Assembly: GCA_009920665.1 (NCBI GenBank)
Contig: RFZL01000015.1
Location: 1 to 51,736 of the forward strand
DNA length: 51,736 bases
Direction of reading: 5' to 3'
From: Alphaproteobacteria bacterium
Lineage (GTDB): Bacteria > Pseudomonadota > Alphaproteobacteria > Puniceispirillales > Puniceispirillaceae
The translations under genes and the position numbers were made by a program. Below, piece by piece: positions 1-7,326 of the stretch. Numbering within the stretch: position 1 is the first letter of the stretch; every line of letters begins with the position of its first letter. Below the pieces are notes generated by a model. It saw only the letters and a list, made by a program, of their open reading frames with translations. It was not told the origin of the DNA and ran no database searches.

Positions 1-1293
1 ATGGCGATTGAGAGATTGCAGCTGAAACTGCTTCGCGCGATCCGGCATCGCATTGGTGACGATGTCGATCTGCTAATCTTCAATACGCATGGTGAATCGC
101 TTGGCAGAGGGGGCATGCAGGCACCAATGGCCGACCGCCAGGCCTGGCTGATGACGCCCTATGTCCGGCATGAAGCCATGCAACTCGGTGTCGGCATCTA
201 CCATCAGTCAAGTTTTCAGGGTGGTGACGGATATCGTCTGTTCGGCACGGCCGAGCTTGCCGCATCGACGATGCGGGGCCTTCTTGCTGCCGAGGCGGCG
301 CCGGCGCCGTCAGGTTGCGCGGATGATATTTTCTATCAGAAGACAGATTTCTCCCTCGATCTGTTTCTGGAACTCAAGACATGGCACGAGGCCCTTGTTG
401 CGGACCCGAATTATGGTGATCTGATTGATCTTTTCGGTAGCAATCTGTTGCCACCAACGGGGTCACGGCCAACGAAACGGGTGGTGCAGGCCGGGGGTGA
501 GCGGCGTGGCCCGTCAAAAATCCGCGCTATTGCGCATAACGCCATCCTTCAGCAGATCGGGTTTCTGGCCAATGTCATTTCCGGCATGGGTCGGGCGGCG
601 ACGGTTGATATTGATGAATTCGTCGAGATTCACCGGCACTCACCGCGCCTGCGGCAATGTCTTGATCATGTGCTTACCGGCAAGGCGCTTGGCTCGCTGA
701 ATACGGTGCTTGCCTATTGCCGGCTCGCCGATCCCGGATTCTGGGTAAACCGCGCCTATCATGGCAAGCAGCAGCGCAACCAGCGGGCGCTGCGCCGGCT
801 GGCCCAGCATCTTCGCGGGCGGCCGCGCTTCCGTGATATCAAGCAGACTGTCTGGGCATTGCGGGATGATCTCGTTGATCTCTACCGGCTTGTTGACAAG
901 GTCGGTGAGGACAATGCGCGGGTCACCGGCGAGCGACGCGGCGCGCTCGACCTGCTTCACGCCATCAGGCTTGCCGTCATAACGGACAGTCTGATGATCA
1001 TCTGCCGGACGCCTAATCTTGGCGAAAGCAACCAATACAGCAATGATGACATCCTCGCCCTCGGCCTGTCGCTTGACTTTACCGGCGTTGCCGGGATCAT
1101 TCAGGACGCATTCAGCCGCAAGCCACGCGCCGCCATCGGCGATACGCTGGATGAGCCCGAAACCTACAGTGCCGAAAGTGATGGCAATTTCGCGGCCATC
1201 GAGAGGGAAATCCTTCACCCGCTGCGTGAAAACCAGACCCTGATCGACCGAATCACCCAGATGGTGTCGGCCCATTACGGGGCGCATGGCTAG
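1..1293 (+). CDS. Divergent phosphoenolpyruvate carboxylase-like protein, C-terminal part
   Basis: The 430 residues seen look like the C-terminal half of a divergent PEP carboxylase (HCO3- plus PEP to oxaloacetate, anaplerotic). The opening HGESLGRGGM resembles the PEPC glycine loop HGRGGTxGRGG, and the following SFQGGDGYRLFGTAEL block sits where PEPC has its EQGEMIRFKYG region. The rest is helical with HPLRENQTLIDRI near the end. The canonical loop sequence is not strictly kept, so catalysis is uncertain. The ATG at base 1 is probably an internal Met and the gene most likely begins upstream of the window. Family assignment is from motif placement only. Confidence 0.5.
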   Translation: MAIERLQLKLLRAIRHRIGDDVDLLIFNTHGESLGRGGMQAPMADRQAWLMTPYVRHEAMQLGVGIYHQSSFQGGDGYRLFGTAELAASTMRGLLAAEAAPAPSGCADDIFYQKTDFSLDLFLELKTWHEALVADPNYGDLIDLFGSNLLPPTGSRPTKRVVQAGGERRGPSKIRAIAHNAILQQIGFLANVISGMGRAATVDIDEFVEIHRHSPRLRQCLDHVLTGKALGSLNTVLAYCRLADPGFWVNRAYHGKQQRNQRALRRLAQHLRGRPRFRDIKQTVWALRDDLVDLYRLVDKVGEDNARVTGERRGALDLLHAIRLAVITDSLMIICRTPNLGESNQYSNDDILALGLSLDFTGVAGIIQDAFSRKPRAAIGDTLDEPETYSAESDGNFAAIEREILHPLRENQTLIDRITQMVSAHYGAHG

Positions 1294-1634
1294 ATGCCGG
1301 CATCGAAAACCCCGCGATATTCCGCCGGATAACGGGCAGACAGGCGTCGGATGCGCATCCAGGGCGCAAGATCGCTTTGATCATTGGACAAAAACCTGAC
1401 AGAGTGATCGGGGCCGTTAGGGTAACGCTGACGGTTCATCCGTCGACGGTTTGCTTGCAGGGCAGGCCGGGCAGTCCGGAAATGATTGCCGCTACCGTCT
1501 CTGAAGCCGTCGCCGGGGAAAGAAAATTGCATAGCCACGACAACAAAACAGCACTGTTCAATCTCACATGAATCCAGCGCAATGGCATGCATGACGCGCC
1601 AGCAACATGGTGCCGAGACTTGGGAGTTAACATA
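1294..1634. other. Intergenic region without a confident gene
   Basis: These 341 bases separate the PEPC-like gene from the ABC operon. A perfect 12-base palindrome GATGCCGGCATC lies at 1293-1304, directly at the upstream stop. On the minus strand a 49-codon frame (1290-1439) could start at an ATG and share the stop-codon bases of the PEPC-like gene, but it has no good ribosome site and I do not recognise it. No TPP riboswitch core was found ahead of the NMT1/THI5-type gene. The GGGAG ribosome site for the next gene is at 1622-1626. Confidence 0.5.
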
Positions 1635-2648
1635 ATGATCAGACTAATCGCTAAATCACTCGCGGTGGCCCTTCTGGGTGTTCTCGCGTCGGCGTCGAGT
1701 TTCGCCGCCACAAAGATCCAGTTCGCGCTGGACTGGAAATTCGAGGGACCATCGGCCCCCTATTTCCTCGCCATCGACAATGGCCATTTCGCCGCCGCCG
1801 GCCTTGATGTCGAGATTTCCCCCGGCAAGGGCTCGCTTGACGCCATTCCAAAGGTGGCGACAGGTGCCTTTCCTGTCGGGTTCGCCGACATCAACTCGCT
1901 GATCAAGTTCCTTGACCAGAACCCCGGCGCGCCAGTCACCGCGGTAATGATGGTTTATGACAAGCCACCTTTCGCCGTCGTTGGTCGCAAGTCGCTTGGC
2001 ATTTCCGGGCCGTCGGACCTTGAAGGGTCGGTTCTCGGTGCGCCGCCGCCGGATGGCGCCTGGGCCCAGTTCCCGTCCTTTGCCAAGGCCAACAATCTCG
2101 ACATGGACAAGATCAAGGTCGAGCCTGTCGGCTTCCCGACCCGCGAGCCGATGCTGGCCGAGGGCAAGGTGGATTCGGTCACCGGATTTTCCTTCTCCTC
2201 CTATCTGAATCTGGTGCGCCTCGGTGTGCCGGAGGATGACATTTCGACCATCCTGATGGCCGATCACGGGCTGCAGCTCTATGGCAACGCGATCATCGTG
2301 AATACCGAGTTCGCGGCTGCGAATGCCGATACCGTCAAGGACTTCCTTGGTGCTGTCGCCGCCGGGTGGAAGGATGCCATTGCCAACCCGTCCGCGGCTG
2401 CCGATGCGCTGGTGAAGCGCAACCCGGCCGCCGACGCCGCGCTTGAGCAACGCCGTCTGAGCCTGGCCATCGAGGCCAATGTGCTGACCGACAATGTGAA
2501 GGCGAACGGCATGGGAGGCATCGATAACGCCCGCTTTGCCGCCGCCATCGAGCAGCTCAGCGAAACCTATGAGTACAAGGGCACACCGGATGCGTCGCTG
2601 TACTTCACGAATGCCTATTTGCCGTCCGGCGGATTCGCGCTGAACTGA
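1635..2648 (+). CDS. ABC transporter substrate-binding protein, NMT1/THI5 type
   Basis: Periplasmic solute receptor for the importer encoded by the next two genes. The start at 1635 is chosen because it gives a clean signal peptide (MIRLIAKSLAVALLGVLAS, cleavage after SFA) and is preceded by GGGAG at 1622-1626. The mature protein opens with IQFALDWKFEG, then APYFLAIDNGHF, the standard start of NMT1/THI5-like receptors that bind pyrimidines, nitrate, sulfonates or related small anions and heterocycles. Length of 337 residues is typical. The ligand cannot be read from the sequence. The ATPase gene follows after a 142-base gap carrying a 16-base tandem repeat. Confidence 0.85.
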   Translation: MIRLIAKSLAVALLGVLASASSFAATKIQFALDWKFEGPSAPYFLAIDNGHFAAAGLDVEISPGKGSLDAIPKVATGAFPVGFADINSLIKFLDQNPGAPVTAVMMVYDKPPFAVVGRKSLGISGPSDLEGSVLGAPPPDGAWAQFPSFAKANNLDMDKIKVEPVGFPTREPMLAEGKVDSVTGFSFSSYLNLVRLGVPEDDISTILMADHGLQLYGNAIIVNTEFAAANADTVKDFLGAVAAGWKDAIANPSAAADALVKRNPAADAALEQRRLSLAIEANVLTDNVKANGMGGIDNARFAAAIEQLSETYEYKGTPDASLYFTNAYLPSGGFALN

Positions 2649-2713
2649 CAAATCAGGGGCAGGGCGGTGCCTGTTGGCGCTGTCCTGTCCCTTTCCGAGG
2701 CAATATGTTTGCC

Positions 2714-2777
2714 TTGGCCGGATGAATCGCCGGCCAAGTGAATCCCCGGCCAAATAAACACCCGGCCGAATAATTTC
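2714..2777. repeat. Four 16-base tandem repeats between receptor and ATPase genes
   Basis: Units begin at 2714, 2730, 2746 and 2762, each with GGCC at the same place; three start CCGGCC followed by an A-rich stretch (for example CCGGCCAAGTGAATCC). The units differ at several positions, so the array is old. It ends 13 bases before the ATPase start. It is transcribed within the operon and each CCGGCC/GGCCGG is self-complementary, so it may affect mRNA stability, but that is inference. Confidence 0.75.
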
Positions 2778-2790
2778 TGTGGTCGATTAA

Positions 2791-3609
2791 ATGGCAAATA
2801 TTCCAGAGAGCAAGACAGGCGACGGCGATCTCATCGTCATTGACGGTGTCTCGCATACCTACAAGACGAATACCGGCCCGCTTCCCGTCCTCGATGATCT
2901 GACGATCCGTGTGCCGCGGCATGGCTTCAGCGCCATTGTCGGCCCGTCGGGGTGCGGTAAATCCACCGTGACACGCCTTGTCGCCGGTCTGATGAAGCCT
3001 GACTCCGGCACTGTCTGGCTGCATGGTGAGTGCGTGGTGTCACCTCGGTCGACCGTCGGGATGGCGTTCCAGAATCCGGTTCTTCTGGAGTGGCGGAGCA
3101 TTCTGAAAAACGTCATGTTGCCGCTTGAAATCGTGCCAAGCAAGCTCGACGCCGCCGCCAAGGAACGCCGCGCGCGCGACCTGCTGAAACTTGTCGGTCT
3201 GGCCGGATTCGAGGACAAGCGCCCGTCAGAATTGTCCGGCGGCATGCGCCAGCGGGCCTCGTTGTGCCGCGCTCTGGTGCATCAGCCTGAGGTGCTGATC
3301 CTCGATGAACCCTTTGGTGCGCTTGATGCCTTCACGCGCGAGGATCTGTGGCTGACGATGCACCGGCTTCGCGCCGAGGAGCCCTTTACCGGCGTGCTGA
3401 TCACGCATGACCTTCGCGAGGCCATTTTCCTGGCCGACGAGGTTATCGTCCTGTCGGGGCGGCCGGCGACGGTGCAATACAGCCTGCAACTGCCCGACAC
3501 CGGGCCAAGGACCCTCGATCATCTCTATACAAGTGAGGCGACGGAAACGCTGAATGTGTTGCGTGACCAGATCAGGATTGCCCGTGAAGGCGAGGAGGCC
3601 GGCCAATGA
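2791..3609 (+). CDS. ABC transporter ATP-binding protein (SsuB/TauB-like)
   Basis: Cytoplasmic ATPase of the importer. It carries Walker A GPSGCGKST near residue 52, a Q-loop within GMAFQNPVLLEW, the signature LSGGMRQRASLCRAL near residue 150, Walker B VLILDEPFGALDAF, and the switch His in VLITHDLREA. The 272-residue length and the RxRASL signature variant match the nitrate/taurine/pyrimidine-precursor (TauB, SsuB, ThiZ) group. It overlaps the permease start by 4 bases, so the two are translationally coupled. The substrate is unassigned. Confidence 0.9.
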   Translation: MANIPESKTGDGDLIVIDGVSHTYKTNTGPLPVLDDLTIRVPRHGFSAIVGPSGCGKSTVTRLVAGLMKPDSGTVWLHGECVVSPRSTVGMAFQNPVLLEWRSILKNVMLPLEIVPSKLDAAAKERRARDLLKLVGLAGFEDKRPSELSGGMRQRASLCRALVHQPEVLILDEPFGALDAFTREDLWLTMHRLRAEEPFTGVLITHDLREAIFLADEVIVLSGRPATVQYSLQLPDTGPRTLDHLYTSEATETLNVLRDQIRIAREGEEAGQ

Positions 3610-4361
3610 GACAGGTATTCGTGCCGCTGCTGGCTATCGTCATTTTCCTGCTTTTCTGGGAGGCGCTTGTCTGGGTCAATGACTGGCCGAACTACAAGAT
3701 GGCCTCACCAAGCGATCTCTGGCCGGCATTCTGGCGCTTCAAGGGGCTGTTCCTGACCTTTGGGTGGGAGACCTTGTGGCGAACCGTTGTCGGGTTGCTG
3801 ATCGCCATCGTTGTCGGCGTGCTTTTCGGCATGATCATGGGGTTCTCGCGGGTCATGCGCGAGGGGCTCTATCCGCTTCTGGTTGGCTTCAACGCCATCC
3901 CTAAGGCCACCGTGGTTCCCATCGTCGCGCTGATGTTCGTTGGCCAGCATGATTTGAACACGGTGCTGATCGCGTTCATGATTTCCTTCTTCCCGATCGC
4001 CGTGTCGGTCGCGATCGGCCTGTCCACCCTGGAACCGGAATATCGCGATATCCTGCGTTCGCTTGGCGCATCCAAAATCACCATCTTCTGGAAGATCGCG
4101 CTGCCAAAGACGCTGCCGGAATTCTTCGGCGCGCTGAAGGTAGCGGTGACGCTTGCCTTCATCGGCACGAATTTGATGGAGATCGTGTCGCCGCACGGGC
4201 GTGGGCTTGGCGCGCTGTTTGACAGTGGCAAGACCAATTCCGACTATCCGCTGATGTTCGCCGTGCTGATTGCGCTCGCCGTGCTTGGCATCGCGCTCTA
4301 TTATGTTGTTGTCATGCTCGAGAAGATTTTTGCCGGATGGGCGGAACGCTCGGCTGAATGA
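3606..4361 (+). CDS. ABC transporter permease (SsuC/TauC-like)
   Basis: Inner-membrane channel subunit with about six membrane helices, the first being VPLLAIVIFLLFWEALV. The coupling loop is visible as YRDILRSLGASKITIFWKIALPKTLPEFFGALK, wherein the EAA-type LRSLGASK...IALP contacts the ATPase. At 251 residues it has normal length. It completes a three-gene importer starting at 1635. A homodimer of this protein would pair with the ATPase dimer. A weak hairpin follows the stop, and the next gene runs toward it on the other strand. Confidence 0.9.
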   Translation: MRQVFVPLLAIVIFLLFWEALVWVNDWPNYKMASPSDLWPAFWRFKGLFLTFGWETLWRTVVGLLIAIVVGVLFGMIMGFSRVMREGLYPLLVGFNAIPKATVVPIVALMFVGQHDLNTVLIAFMISFFPIAVSVAIGLSTLEPEYRDILRSLGASKITIFWKIALPKTLPEFFGALKVAVTLAFIGTNLMEIVSPHGRGLGALFDSGKTNSDYPLMFAVLIALAVLGIALYYVVVMLEKIFAGWAERSAE

Positions 4362-4366
4362 TCCCG

Positions 4367-4396
4367 ATCACACTGCTCAACAAAGCGTGATATTTT
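4367..4396 (+). terminator. Weak candidate terminator after the ABC operon
   Basis: ATCAC (4367-4371) can pair with GTGAT (4387-4391), with an additional GCT/AGC pairing inside, followed by ATTTT. The stem is interrupted and short. Its place between convergent genes favours a terminator, but the structure is poor. Confidence 0.3.
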
Positions 4397-4430
4397 ACAT
4401 AAATATCGAATTCTAGATATCTGAATTAAA

Positions 4431-5495
4431 TCACTTCCATATCCTGTGAAGGAAGGAGAGCCAGTTTTCAACGCACAGTTTGGCGATCAGCTCTTCACCG
4501 AACCCATGTTGACGCATCGCCGCGACAAGGCGGGGCAGGTCGGCTGTGCTGGTGAGAGTCTCCGGCATCACCGCACCGTCATAATCCGAGCCGAGTCCGA
4601 CATGATCCTCGCCAAGAATGCCGATCATATGGTCGAGGTGGCGCAGCATCAGATCCAGCGGCACATCCGCCAGCATCCTGCCATCGGGTCGCAGAAAAGC
4701 GGTGGCAAAATTCAGCCCGACCATCCCGCCGCTGTCGCGAATGGTGCGCAGCTGGTCATCGGTCAGATTGCGTGCATGCGGGCATATGGCATGCGCGTTG
4801 GAATGCGTTGCAATCAGGGGATTTCTCGAATGCCGTGCGACATCACGGAACCCGGCCGCATTCATATGCGACAGATCGATCAGGATGCCAAGCTCGTCAC
4901 AGCGTCTGACCAGGCGAAGCCCGGCCTCGGTCAGCCCCGGCCCGGTATCAGGGCCGGACGGGAAGGCAAAGGGAACGCCATGGCCGAAAATGGTCGGGCG
5001 GCTCCAGACCGGGCCCAGTGACCGCAATCCGGCGGCATGAAGCACATCCAGCATCTGAAGGTCGGCGTCGATGGCCTCGGCGCCCTCGATATGCATGATC
5101 GCGGCGATCCTGCCGGCCGCCATGGCGGCCCTGATATCTGCCACGCTGCGGCAGATGCTCAATGCCCCTTGTCGCTCAAGCTGCAGAAGGATATTGATCT
5201 GCGCCATCGCCACCTCGACGGCATGTGGCCAGTCAAGCTGCGGTGGCAGTGGCAGATCATAGCTGTCGGCCATCATCGCGGCGGTGCGGGCGGCCCGGTC
5301 GACCTCCAGCGGCGGGATATAGACCGCAAAGAAACCGCCGGCAAAACCGCCGGCACGTGATTTCGGCAGGTCGATGGCCGCCTCATACCCATCGATGAAG
5401 GCCGCCGCCGGATCATGCGGATGAATGGCATGGAGTTTTGAAAGAACGTCATTATGCCCGTCGAAGATTGGCATGGTGGTTTCAGGGTTTTTCAT
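4431..5495 (-). CDS. Membrane-dipeptidase family (M19) dipeptidase
   Basis: Zinc dipeptidase of the renal dipeptidase family, which hydrolyses dipeptides including L-X-D-Y types. Metal and substrate motifs are all present: FDGHNDVL near the N-terminus, IMHIEGAEA, IDLSHMN, IATHSNAH with the following RNLTDDQLR, and GLGSDYDGA. No signal peptide or membrane anchor is seen, unlike the mammalian enzyme. The start at 5495 is preferred because AAGGAG sits 6-7 bases upstream; an in-frame ATG at 5513 also exists. The gene overlaps the end of the GH84 gene. In this locus a natural role is cleavage of L-Ala-D-Glu from murein; that substrate is inferred. Confidence 0.85.
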   Translation of the reverse strand: MKNPETTMPIFDGHNDVLSKLHAIHPHDPAAAFIDGYEAAIDLPKSRAGGFAGGFFAVYIPPLEVDRAARTAAMMADSYDLPLPPQLDWPHAVEVAMAQINILLQLERQGALSICRSVADIRAAMAAGRIAAIMHIEGAEAIDADLQMLDVLHAAGLRSLGPVWSRPTIFGHGVPFAFPSGPDTGPGLTEAGLRLVRRCDELGILIDLSHMNAAGFRDVARHSRNPLIATHSNAHAICPHARNLTDDQLRTIRDSGGMVGLNFATAFLRPDGRMLADVPLDLMLRHLDHMIGILGEDHVGLGSDYDGAVMPETLTSTADLPRLVAAMRQHGFGEELIAKLCVENWLSFLHRIWK

Positions 5496-6663
5496 CTGGT
5501 TCTCCTTCATCACCGGTGGTGGATCCGGTCAGTCGCCGCTGCAGCGGCGCGGTCTGCGTTTTGGCGATTCGCAGCGCCGGCAACTCGCCGGACGCAATCA
5601 GCAGATCATGTTTCAACCCGAACAGGAACGGGTACCATTCCCGTGCCAGCGGCGTTTTCCAGCGCCACAGAAGTGTTTCGATGGCATCGAACGCGGCTTT
5701 GTCGGCTGGCGGCGGTGCGGGTGGCACCATGTCGGCTGTGACCGGACCATCGAACCAGTTGGCAAGCTCGTGAAACGCCTGCGGCACGCCGGCCGCGGCA
5801 AGCGCCTCGCGCCAGGCCGCTTTGTTGTCACCTGCCGCCATCAGGCCAAGCAGAAGCATGTCCGTTTCCACCATACCAGTGCCATTCAGCATCAGGTCGC
5901 GCACGCCGGTTCGGCCGGCATGGCGTCCGACAAAAAGCCGGCGCGGGCAATAATCATTACAATAGTGATTGTCCCACAGGATCAGCCGTTGATGGAAACT
6001 GTTCGCCGCCGGCGTGGTCGAGCCGGTTAGCGGGTCGGTACCGGCGACGATATGTGAGCCGCAATGGAAGAGCGGCATGTCGGCGGGCAGGGCGGCGGCA
6101 AGGGCACGGTAGCTGTCAGGCGCCGCTTCGCTGATTTCATCGGCATAGATCCGCGGCACGACAATTGTTGGCACATCAAGGCGTGCCGCGAGGCGGCCAG
6201 CGATTCCGGCATGAAGGTCGATTTCGTTGGCCAGCGTCGGGTCAAGCGTCGGTGAGGGTGGCTCGATATCGTCAAACATCACCACAATCGCATGCGCGCC
6301 GGCAGCCTGTAGCGACAGCGCCTTTGCCAATAATGTTTCGAATTCCGCAGTGTCGCGGTTCGGGTCGTAATCGAGACCGGGGGCGATTCCGGCGAGCACC
6401 ATGACACCGCCCGCGGCAGCGGTGTCGCACATCGCGGTAAATTCACTCATCCAGTCTGCCGGCCAGGCATTGCGCCAGTTCACACGGTGACAGGGGTCTT
6501 CCTTCGGTGCGTAGAGATAGGCGTTCATACCAAGCGCGGCCAGCCTCGTGATGATCCTGCGGCGGTCCTGCCAGGTCAGCAGACGACCGTAATAGCCCTC
6601 GATATAGCCGCGTATCGGAGTCTCCGGCAGACGGGGTAGCCTTATCCTGTCGGCATCTGTCAT
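5482..6663 (-). CDS. Cytosolic GH84 beta-N-acetylglucosaminidase (O-GlcNAcase-like)
   Basis: Family GH84 hydrolases remove terminal beta-GlcNAc by substrate-assisted catalysis. The N-terminus IRGYIEGYYGRLLTW (residues 17-31) and NAYLYAPKEDPCHR (47-60) are the GH84 hallmark blocks; the catalytic Asp pair is Asp131-Asp132 in VMFDDIEPP; WDNHYCNDY (230-238) supplies the Asn/Asp pocket residues and Asn260 lies in LMLNGTGM. There is no signal peptide, so the enzyme is cytosolic. It overlaps the YkuD gene by 4 bases upstream and the dipeptidase downstream. GH84 homologues are known in alphaproteobacteria (Oceanicola granulosus). The operon suggests GlcNAc-anhydroMurNAc cleavage, the job usually done by NagZ (GH3). 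Confidence 0.85.
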   Translation of the reverse strand: MTDADRIRLPRLPETPIRGYIEGYYGRLLTWQDRRRIITRLAALGMNAYLYAPKEDPCHRVNWRNAWPADWMSEFTAMCDTAAAGGVMVLAGIAPGLDYDPNRDTAEFETLLAKALSLQAAGAHAIVVMFDDIEPPSPTLDPTLANEIDLHAGIAGRLAARLDVPTIVVPRIYADEISEAAPDSYRALAAALPADMPLFHCGSHIVAGTDPLTGSTTPAANSFHQRLILWDNHYCNDYCPRRLFVGRHAGRTGVRDLMLNGTGMVETDMLLLGLMAAGDNKAAWREALAAAGVPQAFHELANWFDGPVTADMVPPAPPPADKAAFDAIETLLWRWKTPLAREWYPFLFGLKHDLLIASGELPALRIAKTQTAPLQRRLTGSTTGDEGEPDEKP

Positions 6664-7199
6664 GAAGACGACTTTCCCCGGTTGCCATGGCCAATATGCA
6701 GGATCGTGCCGCTGTCTGCCCGGCGCAGCAGCGTGACCATGTCCTGCCTTGTCACGGCGACACAGCCAGCGGTATGGCGGGTATCATCCTCGCGAAGATG
6801 CAGGAAGACAGCGCTGCCAAGCCGGGGAACCGGCGGCGAATCATTATGTCCAAGGACCACGATCAGGTCATAGAGCGTGTCCTCTCGCCACAATTTTTCA
6901 TGGCGTGCCGCATAGGGAAGCCCGACCGGCCGGTTATATTCCAGATCCGCGGGATCATCGCACCAGCCCATATCGGGGGTGAGGGGCATGACCGTCAGGC
7001 CGGTATCCGGCGGCGGCATCCGGTCAGGTCGGTAATATAGATGGCGTAGCGGCCAGGCACCGACGGGTGTCGCCATGTCACCCTCGCGCTTGTCATCACC
7101 GGCGATGAAACCTGCCTTTCCGACAAGGCACTCACAGCCATGATGCGGCGCTGTCAGCCGGTATCCCTTGCCGGAAATGGTTACGGTCCAGTCATTCAC
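6660..7199 (-). CDS. YkuD-domain protein, putative cytosolic L,D-carboxypeptidase
   Basis: A 179-residue protein with the YkuD/L,D-transpeptidase active site: His134 in FLHLRED, the nucleophile Cys146 in HTAGCVAV and Arg151. No signal peptide, transmembrane segment or LysM/PG-binding domain is present, which is unusual for a cell-wall crosslinking enzyme. Signal-less YkuD proteins such as ElsL of Acinetobacter act as cytosolic L,D-carboxypeptidases in murein recycling, replacing LdcA; the operon here fits that role. The start codon is GTG at 7199 with AGGA just upstream; an ATG at 7195 is out of frame. It is first in the ykuD-GH84-dipeptidase operon. Confidence 0.8.
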   Translation of the reverse strand: MNDWTVTISGKGYRLTAPHHGCECLVGKAGFIAGDDKREGDMATPVGAWPLRHLYYRPDRMPPPDTGLTVMPLTPDMGWCDDPADLEYNRPVGLPYAARHEKLWREDTLYDLIVVLGHNDSPPVPRLGSAVFLHLREDDTRHTAGCVAVTRQDMVTLLRRADSGTILHIGHGNRGKSSS

Positions 7200-7326
7200 C
7201 TTGTCCTGTCTCCCGAAATCAGCTCGCCTCTCTGAAAATCGTGAGGCCGATATAATTTGCCTTTATTGGACAACACGGAATAGCCTGATCACAACCATAA
7301 AGACATTCAGGTGCTGGGAGGTTTAA
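7200..7326. promoter_or_regulatory. Divergent promoter region between ykuD and ampG
   Basis: The 127 bases between the two outward-facing starts must carry promoters for both directions. GGGAGG at 7316-7321 is the ribosome site for ampG. No convincing -35/-10 pair or inverted repeat could be picked out by eye. Confidence 0.45.

Noticed and set aside
1294-1634. TPP riboswitch ahead of the NMT1/THI5-type operon
   Set aside because: The expected CTGAGA and ACC(T)TGA...  core elements in proper order were not found; the partial matches are scattered.
1656-2753. Long open frame antisense to the ABC receptor gene
   Set aside because: It mirrors a well-supported gene, is rich in Arg/Gly/His and has no recognisable domain; such mirror frames are common in GC-rich DNA.
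2714-2777. CRISPR-like array
   Set aside because: Units are adjacent and only 16 bases long, with no unique spacers and no cas genes nearby.
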